A stretch of DNA of 8,309 bases from an uncultured Collinsella sp. (GCA_902494375.1 CABUTL010000044.1:1-8309), one strand, 5' to 3'. Counted from the first letter of the stretch, positions 1-6,219 are shown. Program-made: numbers and translations. Notes: generated by a model from the sequence alone, not told the origin.

Positions 1-176
1 ATGGCGGGGCAGCCGAAGGCAATGGCGTCATAGCCGGCGGCCTTGTCTGCGGAGAAGTCGGCGCAGGAGATGACCTCTGCCTCGGCGCCGGCACCGGTTG
101 CACCCTCGGCAACGAAGTTTGCCATGGCCTCGGTGTTGCCTGTACCGCTCCAGTAGACGACGGCGATCTTGCTCAT
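1..176 (-). CDS. Flavodoxin, N-terminal part (3' end outside window)
   Basis: The first 58 residues begin MSKIAVVYWSGTGNTEAMA. This is the first beta strand and FMN-phosphate-binding loop (S/T-G-T-G-N-T) of a short-chain flavodoxin. A second strand (AEAEVISCADF) and the start of a third (YDAIAFGCPA) follow in the expected order. Flavodoxins carry one or two electrons through FMN in the cytoplasm and often replace ferredoxin when iron is short. The ATG at 176 is preceded by AAAGGA about 7 nt upstream. The gene lies 46 bp downstream of the DUF3793 gene on the same strand with no visible promoter or terminator between them, so the two are probably cotranscribed. The C-terminal FMN-binding loops cannot be checked because the gene leaves the window. 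Confidence 0.9.
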   Translation of the reverse strand, partial: MSKIAVVYWSGTGNTEAMANFVAEGATGAGAEAEVISCADFSADKAAGYDAIAFGCPA

Positions 177-222
177 ATGTTTTCCTTTCGGTTGTGCGGC
201 GTGCGGCCGCGTCTTGTATGCT

Positions 223-927
223 CTATCGGGTTGCCTGGACAAGTTGTCCCAGGGTGCAGCCCTGTTGATAGATGTAGGTAAGGTATTGCGTGCATGCGCG
301 ATAGGAATCGAAGGTCGTGAGCGCCTGCTCAACGTTTGTGTATACCTTCCATGCGCCAAAGACCTTATAGTTTTCGCCGTGCTGGACGATAAACTGATGG
401 ACATCTTCGTAGGGATAGCCCAAAAAATAGCCAATTTCGTGGGGGAACTCGCATATGCACCCCGTATCGCAGTGCCTATTTCGCGCGAGTGCGCAGGCGC
501 TGCCGTCATAGGCGCTTTCTGCGGCATTGCTGCTTGCCAGCGTGATGCGCGCGGCGAGATGCACCAGGGATGCGGGCAGGTTGTGGACATCGTAACCTTC
601 GGCGGCTAGCGCCGTCGTGGCACGGGGGTCGGAGAGGTATCGCATGAGGTCCGCAGGGCGGTACACATAGATGAGCGCTCCGCAGGGACGCCAGACCAAA
701 ACGCTCATATGGATTCCGAGTGGCTGGAGCTCGCGGTTGCATTGGGCTATGACGGCGAGCAGGCGAGAGCGTCGCTCTTCGATATGGGCGGCGCCGGGTT
801 TTCCGTTTTGGTTGGCGTAAACGCCGGGATAGGTAAAGAGCGAAGCCGGCTTGATACCTGCGAGCGTAGGGGAGCAGTTGCGTACGACAGCCGTTTGGTA
901 TGTTGGGATGTCAATGGTTCGAGTCAC
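223..927 (-). CDS. DUF3793 family protein
   Basis: This 234-residue protein has the signature blocks of the DUF3793 family: FPHEIGYFLGYPYEDVHQFI at residues 161-180, NYKVFGAWKVY at 186-196, and a C-terminal stretch of the type A..TFDSYRACTQYL...GCTLGQL. The family has no established biochemical function. It is found in anaerobic Firmicutes and Coriobacteria and is often next to a flavodoxin, as here, so a role in redox or iron physiology is an inference from context. There are eight cysteines, three of them clustered in RHCDTGCICEF just before the first motif. No signal peptide or membrane segment is seen. The start is GTG at 927, chosen because AAAGGAG lies 4 nt upstream and no ATG fits. It appears to be the first gene of the operon, with a promoter at 967-994. 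Confidence 0.85.
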   Translation of the reverse strand: MTRTIDIPTYQTAVVRNCSPTLAGIKPASLFTYPGVYANQNGKPGAAHIEERRSRLLAVIAQCNRELQPLGIHMSVLVWRPCGALIYVYRPADLMRYLSDPRATTALAAEGYDVHNLPASLVHLAARITLASSNAAESAYDGSACALARNRHCDTGCICEFPHEIGYFLGYPYEDVHQFIVQHGENYKVFGAWKVYTNVEQALTTFDSYRACTQYLTYIYQQGCTLGQLVQATR

Positions 928-966
928 GATGCTCCTTTCGGGTCCTCAGTTGTTAGCCTAGGAAAA

Positions 967-994
967 CTTATACACGAAAGTAAGCCATGGTCAA
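967..994 (-). promoter_or_regulatory. Promoter of the DUF3793-flavodoxin operon
   Basis: Reading the minus strand, TTGACC (989-994) and TATAAG (967-972) each match five of six positions of the sigma70 consensus and are separated by 16 bp. The -10 box is about 40 bp upstream of the GTG start of the DUF3793 gene. A nearby stretch (952-960, GTTAGCCTA on the plus strand) resembles one half of a DtxR/IdeR iron box, but the other half does not match. Confidence 0.6.
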
Positions 995-1053
995 CAAAAA
1001 AGTTTGAAGAGGGAAACTAATTGACCGAACGGGCATGAATTTGGGTTAAGATG

Positions 1054-1082
1054 GTGACACCCCATGGGGGTATCTAGATAGT
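1054..1082 (+). promoter_or_regulatory. Metal-responsive promoter with CsoR-like operator
   Basis: GTGACA (1054-1059) and GATAGT (1077-1082) are separated by exactly 17 bp and match the -35 and -10 consensus at five and four of six positions. Between them sits the palindrome ACCCC-ATG-GGGGT (1059-1071), followed by AT. CsoR-family copper repressors bind such C-tract/G-tract inverted repeats, often written with TACCC and GGGTA arms. The site would block RNA polymerase if occupied. The downstream gene encodes a metal-binding HMA protein, which supports copper-dependent derepression. No csoR gene is in the window, so the regulator is inferred. Confidence 0.55.
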
Positions 1083-1102
1083 GTTACTTGAAAGGGGAAC
1101 GC

Positions 1103-1486
1103 ATGAGTGACTTGCTCAACCCTGCGAATCTCATCGTGCTGGCCGTCATTGCCGTCGGCATGTTTTTTGGACTGCGTCGCATTGCCGCTTCGACACACGG
1201 GAAGAGTTGTTGCAGCGATGGTGCGAGCGGCAAGAAGGCCAAAAAGGTTGTTGTGGTGGATACCGATGCATCGCACTATCCCTATAGCGATGAGCTGCTC
1301 ATCGGCGGCATGAGCTGTGACGGCTGCGCTCAGAACGTAGCCAATGCCCTCAATGCACTGGATGGCGTGTGGGCAACGGTGACGTATGCGGACCACACGG
1401 CACGCGTGCGCTCTAAGCAGCCGGTTGATCGTGATGTCCTCGAGACGGCCGTGAAAGACGCGGGCTACTACGTCATGACGCTGTAA
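1103..1486 (+). CDS. Membrane-anchored heavy-metal-associated (HMA) domain protein
   Basis: This is a 127-residue protein. Residues 8-24 form one hydrophobic helix (ANLIVLAVIAVGMFFGL), followed by the basic RR and a Cys-Cys pair at 36-37. A Lys-rich linker leads to an HMA fold from about residue 63 to the end. The metal site is GGMSCDGC (68-75), with Cys72 and Cys75 as the expected Cu(I) or other soft-metal ligands, and the domain ends in the usual GYYVMTL strand. HMA proteins pass copper to P-type ATPases. A tethered version with an extra Cys pair may buffer or hand on metal at the membrane. The ATG at 1103 is preferred over an in-frame TTG at 1088 because AAAGGGG (1091-1097) lies 5 nt before it. 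The gene stands alone, convergent with the yolD-like gene 26 bp away. Confidence 0.85.
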   Translation: MSDLLNPANLIVLAVIAVGMFFGLRRIAASTHGKSCCSDGASGKKAKKVVVVDTDASHYPYSDELLIGGMSCDGCAQNVANALNALDGVWATVTYADHTARVRSKQPVDRDVLETAVKDAGYYVMTL

Positions 1487-1512
1487 GCGTCGCTCTGGAT
1501 GCGCGTCCTTGT

Positions 1513-1938
1513 CTAGGCTCGTCCGCGTAGCTCGATGTCCTGGATGTCGTCGAAGTCGATGGCGATATCCCTGAGTTTGAGTAGCTTGAACGCAGGGAGC
1601 ACCTCATCAAGGATGCCCGTGCGAGTGCGATAGCCGTACGCATCGTAATAGGTGACGCGCACCAAGTCGCCGCGTTTGAGGCCCTCGAGCTTTTGCGAAA
1701 GCTCGAGGGCTTTTTCTTCTGTGAGTTCGCATTTTGGCTCGGCGGTGATCTCTTGTTTACGCACGAGCTCGTAGTATCCCGTGAGGGCGGCAAAGGGCAT
1801 AAACTGCGCGGCACGGCCGGCACGGACGGTGCCGTTGGCGGTGAGCTTTGGGTCGGCGGAACGACGTCTTCCCTCGGGGTCCGCTAGGCGTTCAAAAGGT
1901 GTCGGTGGCCGCATCGGCTGTTGTTGGGACTTAGGCAC
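1513..1938 (-). CDS. YolD-like family protein
   Basis: This 141-residue protein carries the YolD-like signature GRAAQFMPFAALTGYYELV at residues 41-59, followed by a helical stretch and a beta-rich C-terminal half (GDLVRVTYYDAYGYRTRTGILDEV, 90-113). YolD-like proteins are encoded next to Y-family polymerases in Gram-positive chromosomes and plasmids and are thought to act with them, perhaps like UmuD-type partners. The biochemical role is not settled. The start is GTG at 1938 with AGGAGG 5 nt upstream. It overlaps the last 8 bases of the polymerase gene, so translation is probably coupled and expression follows the SOS promoter at 3480-3508. Codons 77-86 also form a perfect terminator hairpin for the opposite strand. 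Confidence 0.85.
   Translation of the reverse strand: MPKSQQQPMRPPTPFERLADPEGRRRSADPKLTANGTVRAGRAAQFMPFAALTGYYELVRKQEITAEPKCELTEEKALELSQKLEGLKRGDLVRVTYYDAYGYRTRTGILDEVLPAFKLLKLRDIAIDFDDIQDIELRGRA
1681..1715 (+). terminator. Intrinsic terminator for the HMA gene, inside yolD-like CDS
   Basis: The arms GCCCTCGAGCTTT (1681-1693) and AAAGCTCGAGGGC (1698-1710) pair perfectly over 13 bp with a 4-nt loop TGCG, and are followed directly by TTTTTCTTCT. On the plus strand this is a textbook rho-independent terminator about 195 nt past the HMA stop codon. On the minus strand no U-tract follows, so the yolD-like message should read through. The same 30 bases encode residues 77-86 of the YolD-like protein. 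The gap between the two converging genes is only 26 bp and holds no terminator of its own. Confidence 0.75.
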
Positions 1939-3436
1939 GATGTCCTCCTACCTGATCGTTGCGTTCGCGCGCGGTGGCGCCAGCGGTAAAGCTTAATCCC
2001 TTGACGAGCGCGTTCTTGCCGTACTTGCCTTTCACGGCCAGGACGGCGCGCGCTAGGTCGCGCTCGCGCTCATCCGCCTCGATATCGCTAAATAGATCGA
2101 TGGTGGCAAATTCCTCGGGCACCAGATTGCCAAATCCCAGGTTGATGCGCTTGACCGTTCGTTTGGGATCGACAGTCTGTGCCCAGAGCTCATCGAAATA
2201 TCCCATGATCTTCTTAAACGAATTGGTGCGCTCGGGCAGCTTGCGCGAGGCGTTGGAGTGCGCAAAGAGTGCGGCATAGCCACCGCGCGGTTTGCCGCCA
2301 TGCTCTCCCACAAAGATGCCATCGATTGCCTGCGCCTCACGTACCAGACGACGCCGTTCGTCATCGCGCTGGACGGGCTTGGGCGCACGGGGTGCGAGCT
2401 CGGGGCCGGCGGTTGCGGTGGGTTCGATGCTCGACGTACTCGAGCGCAGGTGTCCGCATTCGTCCACATATTGTGCAGTGCCGCTGGCATCAAGCCTGCG
2501 GATGTCGGCGCGCTCGCTTGCATAGCCCACAAAGAGCGAGATGCTGTCGCACACCACGTGCTTGTCGATCAAATCCAGCACGGCGGCATCGACCATCTCG
2601 CGCAAGACGGTATAGGCCTGTTCGTAGGCATAACCCTTCGAGAGCACCTGTCCTGTGGTGGTCGAAGTTGCTTGCGGGCGATAGGCTTGGATGTCGGCGA
2701 TGGTTGTCGGCTCGCGCCCGAAGGCATGGTCGATGAGATATTCGGCATTGACGCCGAGCTCGTCGTAAAGCAGGTTTTCGTCGAGCGCCGCGACGCCCAT
2801 CAGATCGTAGACGCCGTATTTCTCGAGGCGGGCTGCCACGCCGGGACCGATGCCCCAGATATCGGTGATGGGACGATGGGGCCAGATCTCCTTGCGAAAG
2901 GCCTCGTCGTCGAGTATGCCGATGCGGCTGGGTACGTGCTTGGCGGTAATGTCGAGCGCTACCTTGGCCTGGAATAGGTTGGGGCCGATGCCGACCGTCG
3001 CCGTGATGCCGGTGCGCGCGAGGACCTCGTCGCGCAGCGTGCAGGCGAACCCTTCCGCATCGGTGTGATAGAGGTCCAGATAGGGCGTCACGTCGATAAA
3101 GCACTCATCGATGGAGTAGACGTGCACGTCCTGGGGGCTGACGTATTCCAGATAGATACCGTAGATTTTCGCCGACACCTCCATGTAATGCTGCATGCGT
3201 GGTACGGCCGTGATGTAGTCGATGCCATCGGGAATTTCGAACAGACGGCAGCGATTGTGTATCCCGAGGTCCTTCATGGCCTGTGTGATGGCGAGGCAGA
3301 TGGTCGTGCGTCCGCGTGATTCGTCGGCAACGACCAGGTTGGTGGTGAGTGGATCGAGCCCGCGGTCCACGCACTCGACGCTGGCATAAAACGTCTTGAG
3401 GTCGATGCAGATGTAGGTGTGCTGCTCGTGCGCCAC
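1931..3436 (-). CDS. Y-family DNA polymerase (UmuC/DinB type, Gram-positive UvrX-like)
   Basis: This is a 501-residue translesion DNA polymerase. The palm has Asp12 in CIDLKTFYASVE, with Tyr17 at the steric-gate position, and Asp110-Glu111 in YSIDECFIDV; these are the metal-binding carboxylates. TVGIGPNLFQAKVA (148-160) and the helix-hairpin-helix IWGIGPGVAARLEKYGV (193-209) follow. The C-terminal little finger includes LPERTN (400-405), IDLF (446-449), and an ending KYGKNALVKG...ARERNDQVGGHRA typical of Gram-positive UmuC-like proteins. About 75 residues (312-386), rich in Thr, Ser, Ala, Pro and charge, separate the two halves of the little finger. This is longer than I expect for the family. 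The start is GTG at 3436, chosen because GGGAGG (3441-3446) lies 4 nt upstream; longer reading frames run into the promoter. It is the first gene of an SOS operon with the yolD-like gene. Confidence 0.92.
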   Translation of the reverse strand: MAHEQHTYICIDLKTFYASVECVDRGLDPLTTNLVVADESRGRTTICLAITQAMKDLGIHNRCRLFEIPDGIDYITAVPRMQHYMEVSAKIYGIYLEYVSPQDVHVYSIDECFIDVTPYLDLYHTDAEGFACTLRDEVLARTGITATVGIGPNLFQAKVALDITAKHVPSRIGILDDEAFRKEIWPHRPITDIWGIGPGVAARLEKYGVYDLMGVAALDENLLYDELGVNAEYLIDHAFGREPTTIADIQAYRPQATSTTTGQVLSKGYAYEQAYTVLREMVDAAVLDLIDKHVVCDSISLFVGYASERADIRRLDASGTAQYVDECGHLRSSTSSIEPTATAGPELAPRAPKPVQRDDERRRLVREAQAIDGIFVGEHGGKPRGGYAALFAHSNASRKLPERTNSFKKIMGYFDELWAQTVDPKRTVKRINLGFGNLVPEEFATIDLFSDIEADERERDLARAVLAVKGKYGKNALVKGLSFTAGATARERNDQVGGHRA

Positions 3437-3461
3437 GCGTCCTCCCATCAAACACATGTTC

Positions 3462-3483
3462 TTATCGAATACCTGTTCGATAA
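3462..3483. promoter_or_regulatory. LexA (SOS) operator of the polymerase-yolD operon
   Basis: The inverted repeat has arms TTATCGAA and TTCGATAA around TACCTG. Its core TCGAATACCTGTTCGA differs at one position from the TCGAAC-N4-GTTCGA box used by LexA/DinR in Gram-positive bacteria and Actinobacteria. It overlaps the -10 box and the expected transcription start, where LexA binding would block initiation. Confidence 0.8.
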
Positions 3484-3508
3484 TACCCGCTCGACTGGAC
3501 ACCGTCAA
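3480..3508 (-). promoter_or_regulatory. Sigma70-type promoter of the polymerase-yolD operon
   Basis: On the minus strand, TTGACG (3503-3508) and TATTAT (3480-3485) each match five of six consensus positions with an ideal 17-bp spacer. Transcription should start near 3473 and give a leader of about 37 nt before the GTG at 3436. Overlap with the LexA box makes this a DNA-damage-inducible promoter. Confidence 0.75.
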
Positions 3509-3510
3509 AA

Positions 3511-3524
3511 CCTGTCCCTTTTTG
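3511..3524 (+). repeat. 14-bp dispersed repeat, copy 1
   Basis: CCTGTCCCTTTTTG is identical to bases 4246-4259, where it forms the outer part of the right arm of a long palindrome. Here it stands alone just upstream of the SOS promoter -35 box, with no pairing arm nearby. It may be a half-element left from a REP-like repeat. Confidence 0.5.
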
Positions 3525-3607
3525 GCGGGTATGGTCGTGCGGCTGCATCGGGTTTTTAACGCAGCCCTAAAGAGCGCGAAACAGCTCGGAAAAGCTCGCT
3601 TCGTAGC

Positions 3608-4183
3608 ATGAGCCTAACGATCGATACCGCCTATACGCACGGAAGGGTTGTGGGAAAGATGGTCAATTATGGGTTTGGTATGCCGACGCGCCTTGTTGCG
3701 GATGGAGACGTGGCTCGCTGGTGCGGACGATTGGTCGCTCACTACGGTGGCACCAAGGCGCTGGTCGTGTTGGGCGGTGACAAACATACGCACGATGAGC
3801 TCGTCTCGGCGGCGCTCGGCTCGCTTGATCGAGCTCTGCTCGAACGCGTGCTTTTTCGCTGCGGCTTGGTCGGGGGCGATGGGGGAGATGATTTGGTCGA
3901 TGAGGCCGTAGCCCTGGCGACCGACGAAGGCGTGGACTTTGTCCTGGCGATTGGCGATGCCGATACTGCCGGCTTTGCGCGCGAGCTCGCGCGTCGCATG
4001 GCGGCGCTCGATGCCGGCGAAGACGGCTTTGTGCCTTATGGATGCATTGTCTCGGAGGGCAAGGTGCCTGCTGTCGTGGGCACCGGCGAGGTTCCCGTTT
4101 TTGCCATTATCGCGCCCGAACTGCTGGAGGGCATCGGGTCTCCTCTGCGTGAGTTACTCGGTAGCGTCTGCGCCGCGGCCTAA
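3608..4183 (+). CDS. Short degenerate iron-containing alcohol dehydrogenase-like protein
   Basis: This 191-residue protein resembles the N-terminal nucleotide-binding domain of Fe-ADH/butanol dehydrogenase proteins. NYGFGMPTRLVADGD (20-34) matches the entry motif, TKALVVLGGD (49-58) the first Rossmann-like strand, and EGVDFVLAIG (107-116) the strand before the dinucleotide loop. The family normally runs to about 380-400 residues, and its C-terminal half supplies the Asp and His iron ligands; that half is absent here. The conserved GGGSxxD loop reads GDADTAGF and the PNP segment is lost, so catalysis is unlikely. The frame is open throughout, so it may be a repurposed or decaying paralogue. 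ATG 3608 has no clear Shine-Dalgarno; ATG 3659, preceded by GGGAAAG, is a reasonable alternative. No clear promoter is seen in 3509-3607. Confidence 0.65.
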   Translation: MSLTIDTAYTHGRVVGKMVNYGFGMPTRLVADGDVARWCGRLVAHYGGTKALVVLGGDKHTHDELVSAALGSLDRALLERVLFRCGLVGGDGGDDLVDEAVALATDEGVDFVLAIGDADTAGFARELARRMAALDAGEDGFVPYGCIVSEGKVPAVVGTGEVPVFAIIAPELLEGIGSPLRELLGSVCAAA

Positions 4184-4193
4184 TATTTGCCAT

Positions 4194-4257
4194 AAAAGGA
4201 CGGGTTATTTTTGGTTGGTAAAGCGTTTGACCTGCCAAATATAAGCCTGTCCCTTTT
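4194..4257. repeat. REP-like imperfect palindrome with long arms
   Basis: The left arm (4194-4218) contains AAAAGGACGGG then TTATTTTTGGTTGG. The right arm (4231-4257), read as its complement, contains AAAAGGGACAGG then CTTATATTTGGCAGG. The arms pair along about 25 bases with a few mismatches and two single-base bulges around a 12-nt loop. The element starts 10 bp after the Fe-ADH-like stop codon and could also slow or end transcription from either side. Its outer right-arm sequence recurs at 3511-3524. This looks like a dispersed repetitive extragenic palindrome; no transposase gene is near. Confidence 0.55.
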
Positions 4258-4259
4258 TG
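4246..4259 (+). repeat. 14-bp dispersed repeat, copy 2
   Basis: CCTGTCCCTTTTTG is an exact copy of 3511-3524 in the same orientation, 735 bp away. Together the two copies flank the Fe-ADH-like gene. This copy is part of the right arm of the palindrome at 4194-4257. Confidence 0.5.
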
Positions 4260-4295
4260 ATCGGTTGCCGTTTGGGGGCCGATTGGCAACGCTCG

Positions 4296-4324
4296 CTGAT
4301 TGTAGTCATGACCTGCGCTAGAAT
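4296..4324 (+). promoter_or_regulatory. Probable pgi promoter
   Basis: TAGAAT (4319-4324) matches five of six positions of the -10 consensus. A weaker -35 match, CTGATT (4296-4301), lies 17 bp upstream. The expected leader of about 50 nt contains the hairpin at 4342-4365 and the Shine-Dalgarno. Confidence 0.5.
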
Positions 4325-4341
4325 AGTGGCATCTGAATGTC

Positions 4342-4365
4342 CGGGCGCATGGAGGCGTGCGCCCG
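4342..4365 (+). promoter_or_regulatory. 5' leader hairpin of pgi
   Basis: CGGGCGCA (4342-4349) pairs perfectly with TGCGCCCG (4358-4365) around the 8-nt loop TGGAGGCG. The stem ends 7 nt before the real Shine-Dalgarno AGGAGG (4373-4378), which stays single-stranded. The loop itself carries GGAGG. It may stabilise the 5' end of a highly expressed message or act on translation; no known riboswitch class is recognised. Confidence 0.5.
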
Positions 4366-4383
4366 TATGCTGAGGAGGACTCT

Positions 4384-6078
4384 ATGGCAACTGTTGCCGC
4401 ACCTATCGATGCTACGTCGACTGCCGCTTGGAAGGCACTCGAGGCTCATCAGGAGAAGCTCGAGGCCGATGGTATCGACCTCAAGGCCTGGTTCGCTGCC
4501 GATGCCGAGCGCGTGAACAAGCTGAGCTTTGACGCCGGTGACCTGCACTTCGATCTGTCGAAGAACCTGGTGACCGATGAGACCGTCAAGCTGCTGTGCG
4601 ATCTTGCCCGCGAGGTGAAGCTCGAGGAGCGCCGCGACGCCATGTTCTCTGGCGAGCACATCAACACTACCGAGGACCGCGCTGTCCTGCACACCGCGCT
4701 GCGCCGCCCGGCAAGCGAGAAGGGCCAGCTCATCGTCGACGGCCAGGACGTCGTCGCCGACGTGCACGAGGTCCTCGACCGCATGTATGCCTTCGCCGAG
4801 CGCGTGCGCTCCGGTGAGTGGAAGGGCGTTACCGGCAAGAAGATCGAGCATCTGGTGTCCATCGGCATCGGCGGCTCCGACCTGGGCCCGGTCATGGCCT
4901 ACGAGGCTCTGCGTCCCTATGCCGACGCCGGTATCGACTGCCGCTACATCTCCAACATCGACCCCAACGACCAGGCCGAGAAGCTCAAGGGCCTGGATCC
5001 CGAGACCACGCTCGTAATCATCGTCTCCAAGACCTTCACCACGCTCGAGACCCTCACCAACGCCCGCGAGGTCAAGACCTGGATGCTCGAGCAGCTCAAG
5101 GCTCAGGGCGCCATCGACGGCTCCGATGAGCAGAACGCCGAGGCCGTGGCAAAGCACTTCGTCGCCGTTTCCACCGCACTCGAGAAGGTCGAGGCCTTCG
5201 GTATCGACCCCGCCAACGCCTTCGGTTTCTGGAACTGGGTCGGTGGCCGCTATTCCGTTGACTCCGCCGTGGGCCTGTCGCTGATCGTCGTGCTCGGCCC
5301 CGAGCGCTTCCAGCAGTTCCTCGAGGGCTTCCACGCCATCGACGAGTACTTCTGCAACACCCCGCTCGAGAACAACGCCGTCGCGCTGATGGGCCTGCTC
5401 AATGTCTGGTACGTCAACTTCTTCGGTTCCAAGAGCCACGCCGTGCTGCCGTACTGCCAGTACCTGCACCGCTTCCCGGCCTACCTGCAGCAGCTCACCA
5501 TGGAGTCCAACGGCAAGCATGTCCGCTGGGACGGCAGCGCCGTGACCTCCGACACCGGTGAGATCTTCTGGGGCGAGCCCGGCACCAACGGCCAGCATGC
5601 CTTCTATCAGCTGCTGCACCAGGGCACTGTGGTGGTTCCGGCCGACTTCATCGCCTTCGCCAATACCGCCAACCCTGCGACCGACGGCGGCCAGGATGTC
5701 CACGAGCTGTTCCTGGGCAACTTCCTGGCCCAGACCAAGGCGCTCGCCTTTGGTAAGACGGCCGATGAGGTTCGTGCCGAGGGCACGCCCGAGCAGATCG
5801 TCCCGGCCCGTTGCTTTGAGGGCAATCGCCCGACGACCTCGATCTTCGGCGACACGCTGACCCCGTTCGCACTCGGCGAGCTCATCGCCCTGTACGAGCA
5901 CATCACGTTTGTCGAGGGCACGGTCTGGGGCATCGACTCCTACGACCAGTGGGGCGTCGAGCTGGGCAAGCAGCTTGCCAAGCAGATTACCCCGGCCTTC
6001 CACGATGACGCCGCCAAGGCCGAGCAGGACGCTTCGACCCAGGCGCTCATCGAGTTCTATCGCGCGCATCGCAAGTAG
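4384..6078 (+). CDS. pgi: Glucose-6-phosphate isomerase
   Basis: This 564-residue enzyme interconverts glucose 6-phosphate and fructose 6-phosphate in the cytoplasm (glycolysis and gluconeogenesis). The family motifs occur in order: GIGGSDLGP (161-169, phosphate binding), SKTFTTLET (215-223), [18 protein letters not shown], the catalytic-base segment [18 protein letters not shown] (397-414, Glu398) and [12 protein letters not shown] (518-529, Lys529). The position equivalent to E. coli His386 appears to be Ala429 (in NTANP), as may be usual for actinobacterial-type enzymes. The ATG at 4384 is chosen over an in-frame GTG at 4357 because AGGAGG lies 5 nt upstream. Codon use is strongly biased (C-ending codons, AAG for Lys), unlike its neighbours, as in a highly expressed gene. 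It has its own promoter and terminator and is probably monocistronic. Confidence 0.97.
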   Translation: MATVAAPIDATSTAAWKALEAHQEKLEADGIDLKAWFAADAERVNKLSFDAGDLHFDLSKNLVTDETVKLLCDLAREVKLEERRDAMFSGEHINTTEDRAVLHTALRRPASEKGQLIVDGQDVVADVHEVLDRMYAFAERVRSGEWKGVTGKKIEHLVSIGIGGSDLGPVMAYEALRPYADAGIDCRYISNIDPNDQAEKLKGLDPETTLVIIVSKTFTTLETLTNAREVKTWMLEQLKAQGAIDGSDEQNAEAVAKHFVAVSTALEKVEAFGIDPANAFGFWNWVGGRYSVDSAVGLSLIVVLGPERFQQFLEGFHAIDEYFCNTPLENNAVALMGLLNVWYVNFFGSKSHAVLPYCQYLHRFPAYLQQLTMESNGKHVRWDGSAVTSDTGEIFWGEPGTNGQHAFYQLLHQGTVVVPADFIAFANTANPATDGGQDVHELFLGNFLAQTKALAFGKTADEVRAEGTPEQIVPARCFEGNRPTTSIFGDTLTPFALGELIALYEHITFVEGTVWGIDSYDQWGVELGKQLAKQITPAFHDDAAKAEQDASTQALIEFYRAHRK

Positions 6079-6111
6079 TCGCTGCTGTTAACGCATCGCG
6101 CCTTATAGTCA

Positions 6112-6148
6112 GGGGCCCGTATCCTATCGGATGCGGGCCCCTTTGCTT
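6112..6148 (+). terminator. Rho-independent terminator of pgi
   Basis: GGGGCCCG (6112-6119) pairs with CGGGCCCC (6134-6141). The stem continues inward for five more pairs, one of them G-U, to a 4-nt loop (13 bp in all), and TTTGCTTT follows. It lies 34 nt after the pgi stop codon. The minus-strand side lacks a U-tract, so it is not an obvious terminator for the converging VirD4-like gene. Confidence 0.85.
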
Positions 6149-6219
6149 TGCCGTAGTCCCGGGGCGCACGGCCTTTGTGGAACATCGCTGGGGCGCCGCG
6201 CGCCGCGAGAACCCTGCGC

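Noticed and set aside
169..609. A 146-codon plus-strand frame opposite the DUF3793 gene
   Set aside because: It is antisense to clear DUF3793 family motifs and has no ribosome binding site.
2258..2977. A 239-codon plus-strand open frame within the polymerase gene
   Set aside because: It is antisense to well-conserved polymerase motifs and its composition is a mirror of that gene.
3437..3508. Upstream extension of the polymerase to a TTG at 3508 or ATGs at 3457 and 3448
   Set aside because: The TTG is part of the -35 box and the extension crosses the LexA operator; neither ATG has a good ribosome binding site, while GTG 3436 has GGGAGG at the right distance.
4318..6069. A 583-codon open frame on the minus strand opposite pgi
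   Set aside because: It lies almost entirely opposite a certain pgi gene. It arises from the strong C/G third-base bias of pgi, has no recognisable motif and no ribosome binding site of note.
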